Below are positions 26,796-32,983 of a stretch of DNA of 48,621 bases, one piece after another. The number at the start of each line of letters is the position of its first letter. Within the stretch, counting starts at the first letter, position 1. Location: positions 1-48,621 of IMG/VR virus record IMGVR_UViG_3300040801_000306. One strand, 5' to 3'. The position numbers were made by a program, and so were the translations under genes. Under the pieces are notes generated by a model, which searched no databases, was not told the DNA's origin, and worked only from the letters and a program-made list of their open reading frames with translations. The stretch is from a virus.

Positions 26796-28669
26796 GAGTA
26801 ATCGTTCCTTCCATTGGCTTCAAAGGTAGAGCCAGTGTTGAAGATCGAGATGACTGCATGATCTGTTGAAGCCAAAGTATCTACAGCAGTACCACCAGCC
26901 CAACGGATAGTGTGAGCACCCTGTGTACCCCAAGTAATAGTACCACCAGTACCATACAGAACAATGTTTAGTGTAGTCACATCTGCAATATCTGGCAGGT
27001 TAATAACAGTGTTACCGTTAACCTGAATGATGTAGGTATTGCGATCTGCTGGCAAGTCATGGGTAGCAGCATGAGCACGTTGGTTCGGAGTAGTATTTAC
27101 TCGACCAGTGAATGTACCACCAGCCTTAGGCATAGCCAGAGCATCAGCAGCATCTACGTAGTCCTTGCGGGTAAGATCAGCAGCAATGGCTGGAGCAGCA
27201 GCACCAGTCTCCACATTACCATCTGTTTTAAATTTGGCAACATTACGTACAAATGCACCAGCATCATCTAGCTGCTGTATAAACAGCACACCGTTGTCAA
27301 GGATCATCCTGTAGTTCTGATCTATCGTGTCAGTTTCATAGAAACGCAGATTAGGGGATGCTGTCTCTAATGTAACAATACCAGTTACTGTACCACCAGT
27401 CTTAGGGAATCTTAGATTATCCTGGCCGTCCACATAGTCCTTTCTAGTTACGTGGTTATCGGCTGTTGGAGCACCTTCACAACTAATAATCTGATTCTCA
27501 TTATCTAATTTCCACCTTTCTACACCGGCCCAATAACCAATCACAGAGGCAATATTATTACCAGAATCTACACGATCAAGCTTTATGTAAGCACCACCTC
27601 CAATGCCTGAATCATTCAACGCTTGAATCCAAAGATCACCTGAAGAATCAACAGCAAATCTATATTGACGTGTATCAACAGGGGCACTAGTGCTATTTAA
27701 AAATAATGTGGGTTGAGCTTTAGATATAGTAAGATCACCAGTAACCGTACCACCAGTATTGGGGAAGGCATTGGTCACGTTAGATGGGATACCAGTGATG
27801 GAGGCCCAAGCAGTAGTGTTTGGTACACGATCCCAACCAGTATTAGCTGCATCACGAATCAACCAATCACCAACTTCGTAGTTGATAGTGGAGACAGTAC
27901 CAGCGACAGAAACAATCCAGAGGTCACCAGCAACGTATGGGCCAGCGGGGTAGGTGCCAGTGGAGGCATCCCACAGACCTTTGTAGGTCAGACCAGCAGC
28001 CGCAGCAGCAGCCTTGAGAGACCAGTGGTAGGCAGAGTAACCGGGAGTGTTAACTCCATCATCTACTAGAACATCTTCAGCTTCTGTAGCCCAGAGGTTA
28101 GCGAAACCTTGAGAAGCAGCAGCAGCAGCCTCCGAAGCAGCAGCATTGGTTTCTGAAGAAGCAGCAGCAACAGCACTGGCATTAGCAGCAGTAGCGTTAG
28201 CTTCAGCATTAGCCAGATAAGTAGAGACTGGGGTAGAGGTTACTGTATCCAGATTCTGTTCTACAGTCTGTGTATTGGTCTGAACTGTGTCCAGTCGAGC
28301 ATCTACAGCCAGACGGTCAGCATTAGCTGAGGCAGCGTCAGAGGAAGCTGAAGAGGCAGAAGAAGAGGCAGAGGCAGCACTAGCAGCAGCAGCAGTCTCA
28401 GAGGCTTCAGCAGCGACAGCAGCAGCTTCAGCACGATCAGCTTCGACAGTGATATCTACACCATTGATTGTACCAGACTGAGCTTGGATGTTACCGACGT
28501 TCAATAGGTCATTGTTCGACATATTGAGATCAGTAAGGATATCATTAGGGCCTGTCCCATCACGAGACACTGTATTCTCAATAGCAGTTTCGATTAGACG
28601 ATAATTAGCATTAGCAGCCGAAGCTGACTGGAACTGAGTGAGAACATCTTGTAGAGTCAGTTTAGCCAT
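26792..28669 (-). CDS. Tail fibre protein, first gene of the late block
   Basis: A 625-residue fibre. The first 50 residues (MAKLTLQDVLTQFQSASAAN, YRLIETAIENT) look like a tail-attachment domain. Residues 70-205 are alanine/serine/glutamate-rich with a collagen-like or coiled-coil character (many SAASASSSAS-type runs). The rest contains three copies of a FPxTGGTVTGD-type repeat, each with a nearby TRKDYVDxxDxL unit, as in many phage fibres. The C-terminus resembles short beta-domain tips. The ribosome-binding site is GGAGG at 28678-28682. Confidence 0.85.
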   Translation of the reverse strand: MAKLTLQDVLTQFQSASAANANYRLIETAIENTVSRDGTGPNDILTDLNMSNNDLLNVGNIQAQSGTINGVDITVEADRAEAAAVAAEASETAAAASAASASSSASSASSDAASANADRLAVDARLDTVQTNTQTVEQNLDTVTSTPVSTYLANAEANATAANASAVAAASSETNAAASEAAAAASQGFANLWATEAEDVLVDDGVNTPGYSAYHWSLKAAAAAAGLTYKGLWDASTGTYPAGPYVAGDLWIVSVAGTVSTINYEVGDWLIRDAANTGWDRVPNTTAWASITGIPSNVTNAFPNTGGTVTGDLTISKAQPTLFLNSTSAPVDTRQYRFAVDSSGDLWIQALNDSGIGGGAYIKLDRVDSGNNIASVIGYWAGVERWKLDNENQIISCEGAPTADNHVTRKDYVDGQDNLRFPKTGGTVTGIVTLETASPNLRFYETDTIDQNYRMILDNGVLFIQQLDDAGAFVRNVAKFKTDGNVETGAAAPAIAADLTRKDYVDAADALAMPKAGGTFTGRVNTTPNQRAHAATHDLPADRNTYIIQVNGNTVINLPDIADVTTLNIVLYGTGGTITWGTQGAHTIRWAGGTAVDTLASTDHAVISIFNTGSTFEANGRNDYS

Positions 28670-28699
28670 CCGGCTACCTCCGAGAATATTGGTTCGAAC

Positions 28700-28726
28700 A
28701 AAAAGACAGACCTAAATAAGTAGGTC
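28700..28726 (-). terminator. Possible attenuator in the late leader
   Basis: On the minus strand, GACCTA (28726-28721) pairs perfectly with TAGGTC (28714-28709) across a six-base loop, followed by TGTC and then five T residues (28704-28700). This resembles a modest intrinsic terminator located before the first late gene, where it would stop leftward transcripts unless read through. Confidence 0.5.
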
Positions 28727-28751
28727 AGAACGATACGAGACGACCTAGTTG

Positions 28752-28937
28752 TATTATATAATATAATATTATATATTAGCAGGTCAGTTAATAATAATTA
28801 ATATTAATATTATATACTCTATATACAATATGGGAATATATATGAATATCATATAGGGAGAATATATAATATTTAATATCAATTAATAATATAATAATAA
28901 TAATAATAATTTAATATATCTTATATAATATATTATA
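28752..28937. other. A/T tract, candidate replication origin
   Basis: Nearly every base is A or T over about 185 bases, including alternating TA stretches and a (TAA)n run at about 28885-28910. Such a tract melts easily. It lies between the divergent blocks, next to strong promoters, the usual place for a phage origin. It also offers many TATAAT-like hexamers, so the late promoter cannot be fixed inside it. Confidence 0.45.
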
Positions 28938-29023
28938 CGCCAAATGGAAGAAAATCCCTACCCTTGCCCAGATCAGTATTTTCTATGAGAAATTATCAGG
29001 GTCTATTAAACCATATAATTAGA

Positions 29024-29047
29024 CCCCCCGACCCCCCTGCCCCGCCC
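29024..29047 (-). other. G-quadruplex motif
   Basis: The plus strand shows four C runs of lengths 6, 6, 4 and 3 separated by GA, TG and G. The minus strand therefore has four G runs with one- to two-base loops, an ideal fit to the canonical quadruplex rule. It separates the A/T tract from the early promoters. Confidence 0.75.
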
Positions 29048-29055
29048 ATGTGAAG

Positions 29056-29074
29056 CTGAATGATAATCATTCTC
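29056..29074. promoter_or_regulatory. Fur-box-like operator
   Basis: The perfect palindrome GAATGATAATCATTC (29058-29072) contains the 13 central bases of the classical Fur box. Across 19 positions, 15 agree with the E. coli consensus. It ends 15 bases upstream of the first TTGACA element. Binding is inferred, not shown. Confidence 0.5.
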
Positions 29075-29089
29075 ATTTGGACACACGGG

Positions 29090-29118
29090 TTGACAATTGC
29101 GGTCTAATATGTTATCGC
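29090..29118 (+). promoter_or_regulatory. Early promoter P1 (weak -10)
   Basis: GGGTTGACA carries a perfect -35 hexamer (29090-29095). At 17-base spacing the -10 would be TATCGC (29113-29118), which is only half consensus. It is included because it shares the GGG prefix with P2, P3 and P5. Confidence 0.4.
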
Positions 29119-29233
29119 GTATGTCGATGTGATATAAGGAGTCATACTTTCCCCTTATAAATCAGACACTTACAGACATACTACTATCACCATTCTGTAA
29201 ATCCCTATGTAAATCATACACTTAGCGCAGGGG

Positions 29234-29261
29234 TTGACATCCTCACTAACACCTGTACAAT
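29234..29261 (+). promoter_or_regulatory. Early promoter P2
   Basis: GGGTTGACA with a perfect -35 (29234-29239), 16-base spacer, and TACAAT as -10 (29256-29261). This is a strong sigma70-type promoter directed toward the early genes. Confidence 0.72.
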
Positions 29262-29278
29262 GGGAACCCAGATCGACG

Positions 29279-29303
29279 CAAGGCCCACGCTTCACCGGCC
29301 TTG
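29279..29303 (+). other. Inverted repeat between promoters P2 and P3
   Basis: CAAGGCC (29279-29285) and GGCCTTG (29297-29303) form a perfect seven-pair stem with an 11-base loop. It lies near the 5' end of P2 transcripts and ends two bases before the P3 -35. It has no T run, so it is not an intrinsic terminator. Confidence 0.55.
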
Positions 29304-29305
29304 GG

Positions 29306-29334
29306 TTGACAAGGGCAGATCAGGCTGTTAAGAT
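29306..29334 (+). promoter_or_regulatory. Early promoter P3
   Basis: GGGTTGACA with -35 at 29306-29311, 17-base spacer and TAAGAT as -10 (29329-29334). It is followed at once by GGTCGCCAA, the same sequence that follows P4. Confidence 0.75.
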
Positions 29335-29425
29335 GGTCGCCAAGCTGGATGGAACGGCAAGTATGTTCCCTAATATTGGGGCTGATTGCGTCTAGTGTCA
29401 GGTTGTAGGGCTTATGTCCAGAGAC

Positions 29426-29454
29426 TTGACAGGCACTGACCGATTTGTTAGACT
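29426..29454 (+). promoter_or_regulatory. Early promoter P4
   Basis: TTGACA at 29426-29431, 17-base spacer, TAGACT as -10 (29449-29454), then GGTCGCCAA. It lies exactly 120 bases after P3 and shares its -10 flank and initial transcribed sequence. Confidence 0.72.
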
Positions 29455-29494
29455 GGTCGCCAATGTTTGACGGTTCACCTTCGGATAGGTGGGG

Positions 29495-29523
29495 TTGACA
29501 GGCTACTGTCAGGAGTATAAACT
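29495..29523 (+). promoter_or_regulatory. Early promoter P5
   Basis: GGGGTTGACA with -35 at 29495-29500. At 17-base spacing the -10 is TAAACT (29518-29523); a TATAAA hexamer overlaps it two bases earlier. Confidence 0.7.
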
Positions 29524-29690
29524 GTAGTCGTGGTCACAGGAGGTGGCTCGATCTTTGGACGGGGAAGGTGCGTGCACTGGAACCGAAAGGGGAAGCAAAT
29601 CGCTGGGGTGAAAGGTACTAGCTTATGCTGGGTACTAAGTAACAGTTGGCAAAGGTGCGCTGGTATTAAGTTCGAGGCGTGGAAGTGTAC

Positions 29691-29719
29691 TTGACAGGTA
29701 CGCTCAGGAGAGATACTAC
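29691..29719 (+). promoter_or_regulatory. Early promoter P6 (weak -10)
   Basis: A perfect TTGACA (29691-29696) followed after 17 bases by TACTAC (29714-29719), a poor -10. It may be a decayed member of the tandem series. Confidence 0.4.
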
Positions 29720-30046
29720 CTTAGATTCTCTCGTAGTCTGGCACATGCTAGAGTGTATGTCCTACATGCTTTTACAGGTGGTGGTGCGGTGACGCATATC
29801 TTAAAGGATTGCAAAGGCTCAAATGTGTAGGGATTCTTGCCAAAGTATTGAGGCAATGTAACCTGAATGAAGGTGACTCACCATTATGTTTCATCATCGC
29901 TAGTACAGGGTGTTGATCTAGTCCAAGGGTAGCCGCAAGCTCCACGAGTCGTAGTAATTCAGGCGATGCACTAAGCCAAGAGAAACAGCAAGTTACCATA
30001 ATATCCCGCAGCGGGTACGGTCTCGCAATATAAGACCATCATTTAA

Positions 30047-30072
30047 CATGGGTTCTGGAAACAGAGTCCATG
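30047..30072 (+). other. Eleven-pair hairpin with GAAA tetraloop in the early leader
   Basis: Arms 30047-30057 and 30062-30072 pair throughout (two G-U pairs) around a GAAA loop. It ends 32 bases before the first early start codon. GNRA loops stabilise RNA; the element may protect the message 5' end or be an RNase III site. Confidence 0.65.
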
Positions 30073-30104
30073 CCTAATGATTCATTCAATATAAGGAAAC
30101 TGTT

Positions 30105-30608
30105 ATGACTAACAAGGTCGTGTTTGAACTTACCTCCGATGCTAAGGCTATCAATCGTATGGCTGGTAGTCTGGCTACTCGTGGTAAGAAATGGGATGCT
30201 GATGCACACATCGCCTTGGTCTCTGGTCTGATGCATTACGGTGAACATCACGACTGGACTCCACTGGTGGCTGTACTTGATGCCTTCCCTCGTTCAGCCC
30301 GTCGCAAGGCTGCTATTGCTTGGATTGAAGCGTTCGCTTCTCTGGTATGGCGTGAGAAAGAGAAGAAGTTCTCTCAGCCTAAGCAGGTAGAGAAACGCTT
30401 TGCCAAGGTTGATGAAGCTAATGCTATCCATTTCGGTGACTTCACTGAGGAAAAGAAACCGCAAGAGGTGACTCTTGAGGCTATCATCAAGATGGTCAAG
30501 GCCAAGGTCAAGAAAGGTATGACTGATGAAACCATCAGTGAAGATGATCTTGGTCACCTGATGGGTGACATCCGAGGTGCAGTTGCCGAGGCTGTACTTG
30601 AAGCGTAA
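30105..30608 (+). CDS. Early protein, first gene of the rightward block
   Basis: A 167-residue protein with an AAGGAAA ribosome-binding site. The N-terminal 85 residues (DAHIALVSGLMHYGEHHDWTP, then FPRSARRKAAIAWIEAFASL) resemble a conserved early protein seen in several T7-like phages whose function is unknown. A charged linker (about residues 82-115) joins a C-terminal helical region. As the first product behind six promoters it should be abundant early and may act in host takeover. The function is not known to me. Confidence 0.85.
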   Translation: MTNKVVFELTSDAKAINRMAGSLATRGKKWDADAHIALVSGLMHYGEHHDWTPLVAVLDAFPRSARRKAAIAWIEAFASLVWREKEKKFSQPKQVEKRFAKVDEANAIHFGDFTEEKKPQEVTLEAIIKMVKAKVKKGMTDETISEDDLGHLMGDIRGAVAEAVLEA

Positions 30609-30623
30609 GCTAATCTAATCTAA

Positions 30624-30687
30624 GGGCTTTAACAGGGTGGACTAGTACGATGGTATTAGTCTGCCCGATTAAATCTCTTACAAGCCC
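30624..30687 (+). other. Nested hairpins between the first two early genes
   Basis: An outer GGGCTT/AAGCCC stem (30624-30629 with 30682-30687) encloses a ten-pair hairpin (30635-30644 with 30657-30666, two G-U pairs, 12-base loop). There is no T run. It may be a processing or stability element that sets the dose of the first gene apart from the following ones. Confidence 0.55.
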
Positions 30688-30716
30688 ATACAGGGCCTCT
30701 CATAAGGAGTAATACC

Positions 30717-30938
30717 ATGTTCTTTGCAATGCGTGAGTTCACTGATGAGTTTGATCGTCCATTTCACCGTCGTCTTGGTCGCCCGATGAAAGATATGACT
30801 AAGGCTAATGATATTCTACTCAAGGGAGGCCATGATGGGTTTGTCTGTGAGGGTAGCCTTGATAACATCACTGCTGTTATACGTGACGGTGAAGTTAAGT
30901 CCATTAATAGTATCCTTGGTTTGAAGGAGGCAGTCTAA
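30717..30938 (+). CDS. Early hypothetical protein
   Basis: A 73-residue protein starting MFFAMREFTDEFDRPFHRRLG, with a strong AAGGAGT site upstream. It shows mixed helix and strand with no recognised domain. The stop overlaps the next gene (TAATG). It is an early gene with probable regulatory or takeover role by position only. Confidence 0.7.
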   Translation: MFFAMREFTDEFDRPFHRRLGRPMKDMTKANDILLKGGHDGFVCEGSLDNITAVIRDGEVKSINSILGLKEAV

Positions 30939-31105
30939 TGCGTACAGCTACAAGTGTAATGCGTAATCATGGGGCATCACGTTCTATTCAAGGTGCTGGT
31001 TCTCGTAACAACTGGTATCGTGGTGATCGTTATAAGCATGGCAAGTGTAAGTCTCTCACTCCTGCTCAGATCAAGGCCCTTGGATATGAGGTGACTGAAT
31101 CATGA
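30938..31105 (+). CDS. Early small basic protein
   Basis: A 55-residue protein, very rich in Arg, Lys, Asn, Gly and Ser (MRTATSVMRNHGASRSIQGA, then GSRNNWYRGDRYKHGKCKSL). GGAGG precedes the start with good spacing. It begins in the TAATG overlap and ends in an ATGA overlap with the next gene, which supports real translation. The charge suggests nucleic-acid or polymerase binding; no family was recognised. Confidence 0.7.
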   Translation: MRTATSVMRNHGASRSIQGAGSRNNWYRGDRYKHGKCKSLTPAQIKALGYEVTES

Positions 31106-31290
31106 GTAGGTCAGTAGGTGAGACTGTGTATATTGTGCATCGTGGATATGATATCTATGGTGTATATAGCAACAGCCAAGCTGCACTCAAACAGAAGGGC
31201 AGGATAGTGAGGTCTCTTGCTATGGATGGGACACTGGATACCCGTGTTTCTATTACAATCAAGGTGGTAAAGGATAAGCCTCGTGGATGA
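31102..31290 (+). CDS. Early small hypothetical protein
   Basis: A 62-residue protein (MSRSVGETVYIVHRGYDIYG, ending VVKDKPRG) that looks like a compact alpha-beta domain. It is joined to both neighbours by four-base ATGA overlaps. The function is unknown. Confidence 0.65.
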   Translation: MSRSVGETVYIVHRGYDIYGVYSNSQAALKQKGRIVRSLAMDGTLDTRVSITIKVVKDKPRG

Positions 31291-31535
31291 TGATGACTAT
31301 CTTGGGGATGGGAACTATGCCAGAAAAGAGTCGAAGTGTTGCAAAGTATGATTGGGTACTCGTTCAGCCAAATGAATGTTGGAATGAAGCGTGGCCTGCA
31401 AAGACCCTCAAGGAGTTAACCGAGGTCGTTAGAAAGACTGTCCTTGCACAGGGTGTCAATGGGGAGGAGCTTCTTATAATCAACAAGACACTCATGACTG
31501 TACACAAAATCAAGATGTCTATTAAGGTGGAGTAA
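31287..31535 (+). CDS. Early small hypothetical protein
   Basis: An 82-residue protein if started at the first of three tandem ATG codons; a later in-frame ATG beginning MPEKSRSVAKYDW is an alternative. The middle part, WNEAWPAKTLKELTEVVRKT, is helical. It is not recognised. A 12-codon frame (31534-31572) fills the gap to the next gene. Confidence 0.55.
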   Translation: MMMTILGMGTMPEKSRSVAKYDWVLVQPNECWNEAWPAKTLKELTEVVRKTVLAQGVNGEELLIINKTLMTVHKIKMSIKVE

Positions 31536-31569
31536 TGTATGAGGGTGAGAATATGAAGGAGATTGAATC

Positions 31570-31761
31570 ATGATCTTTGAACTAATTATTTACTTAGTCA
31601 TTGGGTCTGTCGTTTCAGGTATCTACGTTGGTATGGCTCACATCATTGGTGAAGAACGCGAGGCAGTGATCGCTGTCTCTGCCATTGTACTGTGGCCTTT
31701 CATGCTACTGGCTGGGTTTGTCTCCCTGTCCCTGATTAAACTGAATGAGGTGCTGAAATGA
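31570..31761 (+). CDS. Early small membrane protein (two segments)
   Basis: A 63-residue protein with two hydrophobic segments (IYLVIGSVVSGIYVGMAHII, and VSAIVLWPFMLLAGFVSLSL) linked by EEREA. An inner-membrane location is expected. It is first of four tiny membrane proteins in a row; the role may be superinfection exclusion or envelope remodelling. Confidence 0.65.
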   Translation: MIFELIIYLVIGSVVSGIYVGMAHIIGEEREAVIAVSAIVLWPFMLLAGFVSLSLIKLNEVLK

Positions 31762-31979
31762 GTGACAATCTTAACCGTGTACTTGGTCTTATTGATGACA
31801 GTGCTGATGGTAAGCCTGACGATAAGGTAGTAATGGATGCTGGTGACCTGTGGTTACTGGCTCGGGCTGTGCGTAAGTACAAGTTTGTATCTGATCGTTC
31901 GATAAGGTATCTGAATAAGGTACAGGCAGATACTCTATCCACTCTAACTGTATTAGAGAATGAGGTGAATAAGGTATGA
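31758..31979 (+). CDS. Early small hypothetical protein
   Basis: A 73-residue soluble, helical protein (MSDNLNRVLGLIDDSADGKP, then DAGDLWLLARAVRKYKFVSD). Four-base overlaps bind it to the membrane-protein genes on both sides. It has no recognised family. Confidence 0.65.
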   Translation: MSDNLNRVLGLIDDSADGKPDDKVVMDAGDLWLLARAVRKYKFVSDRSIRYLNKVQADTLSTLTVLENEVNKV

Positions 31980-32164
31980 ATATCTTTGTTGAAGCTGCTA
32001 TACCAATAGTCATATCCTGTGCAGGTCTAGCTTTTATCTATGGGTGGGCATGGTCTGTCATTACAGCAGGAGAGAGGTTTGGCTTTATAGGGGGTGCGAT
32101 AGCTTTCATAGTGTGGGTGTATCTCCTCTCCCTATTCTTTACATGGTGGAAGGGGCACGTATGA
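31976..32164 (+). CDS. Early small membrane protein (two segments)
   Basis: A 62-residue protein with segments near residues 7-28 (AIPIVISCAGLAFIYGWAWS) and 38-57 (GGAIAFIVWVYLLSLFFTWW). Its stop overlaps the next start as ATGA. The function is unknown. Confidence 0.65.
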   Translation: MNIFVEAAIPIVISCAGLAFIYGWAWSVITAGERFGFIGGAIAFIVWVYLLSLFFTWWKGHV

Positions 32165-32283
32165 GTACCCGTGCCTTCCATATGTTCGTAGTATTCTACA
32201 CTACTGCTGTACTCCTGTGTGCTATATTTGCAGCATGGGTAGGAATGGTGATAGTAGTAAACGCCACGCAACAACTACCTTAA
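32161..32283 (+). CDS. Early tiny membrane protein
   Basis: A 40-residue product, MSTRAFHMFVVFYTTAVLLC then AIFAAWVGMVIVVNATQ, with one membrane segment. The frame stays open upstream to 32044, but that part is inside the previous gene; the ATG at 32161 with its ATGA overlap is preferred. Confidence 0.55.
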   Translation: MSTRAFHMFVVFYTTAVLLCAIFAAWVGMVIVVNATQQLP

Positions 32284-32297
32284 GCAGAGGATTTAAT

Positions 32298-32390
32298 GTG
32301 AATAAATTAATGGATATTCTGCTACTCTTTCTGGTAGCTAATGCAGTGGGTTGGGTGAATATCTCACTCTATCTTCGATTCTTTGGATAA
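32298..32390 (+). CDS. Tiny membrane peptide with GTG start
   Basis: A 30-residue product (MNKLMDILLLFLVANAVGWV and a short tail) with one membrane segment. AGAGGA lies eight bases before the GTG. The stop abuts the AAGGAG site of the next gene. It is short, so support is from hydrophobicity, ribosome-binding site and tight spacing. Confidence 0.45.
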   Translation: MNKLMDILLLFLVANAVGWVNISLYLRFFG

Positions 32391-32400
32391 GGAGTAGAAA

Positions 32401-32613
32401 ATGCGTGGAACAGTAGCAAAGAAGTTACGTCAACTGGCTCGTCTTGGGTCAACATCTGAAGTACCTGAAGTGGCTTATGCTCGTAAAGAACATGGGTCAA
32501 AACCTGTATTTGTTAACGGTAGAGTTATTGAATCTCCCCGTCATCAGATCAAGGTAGCGGATTCGATTCGCGGTAGGTATCTTCATCTGAAGAAACTCTA
32601 TAAGGATCAATAA
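32401..32613 (+). CDS. Early small basic protein
   Basis: A 70-residue, Lys/Arg-rich protein starting MRGTVAKKLRQLARLGSTSE. This start pattern is common among small phage proteins of unknown role. It has a strong AAGGAG site and a three-base gap to the next gene. RNA or DNA binding is possible from charge. Confidence 0.65.
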   Translation: MRGTVAKKLRQLARLGSTSEVPEVAYARKEHGSKPVFVNGRVIESPRHQIKVADSIRGRYLHLKKLYKDQ

Positions 32614-32616
32614 CTT

Positions 32617-32829
32617 ATGGAAACAAAAGTTCGTAAGAAATATCCTGCGAACAGCAATCATGCGACCAAGGTTCACCGCACTCTCAGGGATGTGATTGAT
32701 GAGGAAAATATCATCTGTCCCAACTGTCGTGGTCTTGGTACTGTTGTTGTTTGTGGGGCTTATCCTCGACCGAATGAGGATAAAGAAATGCCCTGCCCTG
32801 TGTGTGGTGGGGAAGGTGTATTAAACTAA
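32617..32829 (+). CDS. Small zinc-finger protein (DnaJ-type cysteine pairs)
   Basis: A 70-residue protein whose C-terminal half has two CxxCxGxG-type units, CPNCRGLGTV and CPVCGGEG, the form of the DnaJ central zinc-finger repeat. One zinc ion is expected. Phages often carry such small fingers; protein-protein contact or regulation is likely, but no specific role is known. Confidence 0.7.
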   Translation: METKVRKKYPANSNHATKVHRTLRDVIDEENIICPNCRGLGTVVVCGAYPRPNEDKEMPCPVCGGEGVLN

Positions 32830-32850
32830 ACTTGATTGATGATTAGTAGT

Positions 32851-32919
32851 AATATATTTATATATATATATATATTATATATATTATATTATATATTATT
32901 AATAATAATTATTATAATA
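32851..32919. repeat. Second pure A/T tract with (TA)n run
   Basis: Sixty-nine consecutive A/T bases, including an alternating TA run and TATAAT-like hexamers, fill most of the gap before the amidoligase cluster. It could be a second melting site or hold a promoter for the cluster. Confidence 0.55.
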
Positions 32920-32983
32920 CCAATCTCTCTCAGCAATTGATGATAGTAGTAAACGTCATAATCTAAACATTAGGAGATTTCAA

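Larger units (their letters stand above)
28670..30104. other. 1.4 kb non-coding divergent control region
   Basis: No convincing gene is present on either strand. From left to right: leader of the late block with a hairpin and T run (28700-28726), an A/T tract (28752-28937), a C-rich quadruplex motif (29024-29047), a Fur-box-like palindrome (29056-29074), a rightward array of TTGACA-type promoters (29090-29719), and about 380 bases of untranslated leader before the first early gene. Start codons within the leader open only very short frames. Confidence 0.85.

Noticed and set aside
28885-28910. TAA-type repeat considered as a CRISPR or iteron array
   Set aside because: It is a simple trinucleotide run inside an A/T tract with no spacers and no longer repeated unit.
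29772-29999. Minus-strand open frame of 75 codons inside the control region
   Set aside because: No ribosome-binding site, odd composition (Cys/Leu/Ser-rich), and it is antisense to the early leader; a chance frame.
29520-30046. Possible tRNA genes in the early leader
   Set aside because: A few GTTCGA-like strings occur, but no acceptor, D and anticodon arms could be fitted around them.
32044-32160. Longer start for the 40-residue membrane protein
   Set aside because: The extension lies in the previous gene in another frame and its sequence looks random; the ATGA-coupled start at 32161 fits the operon.
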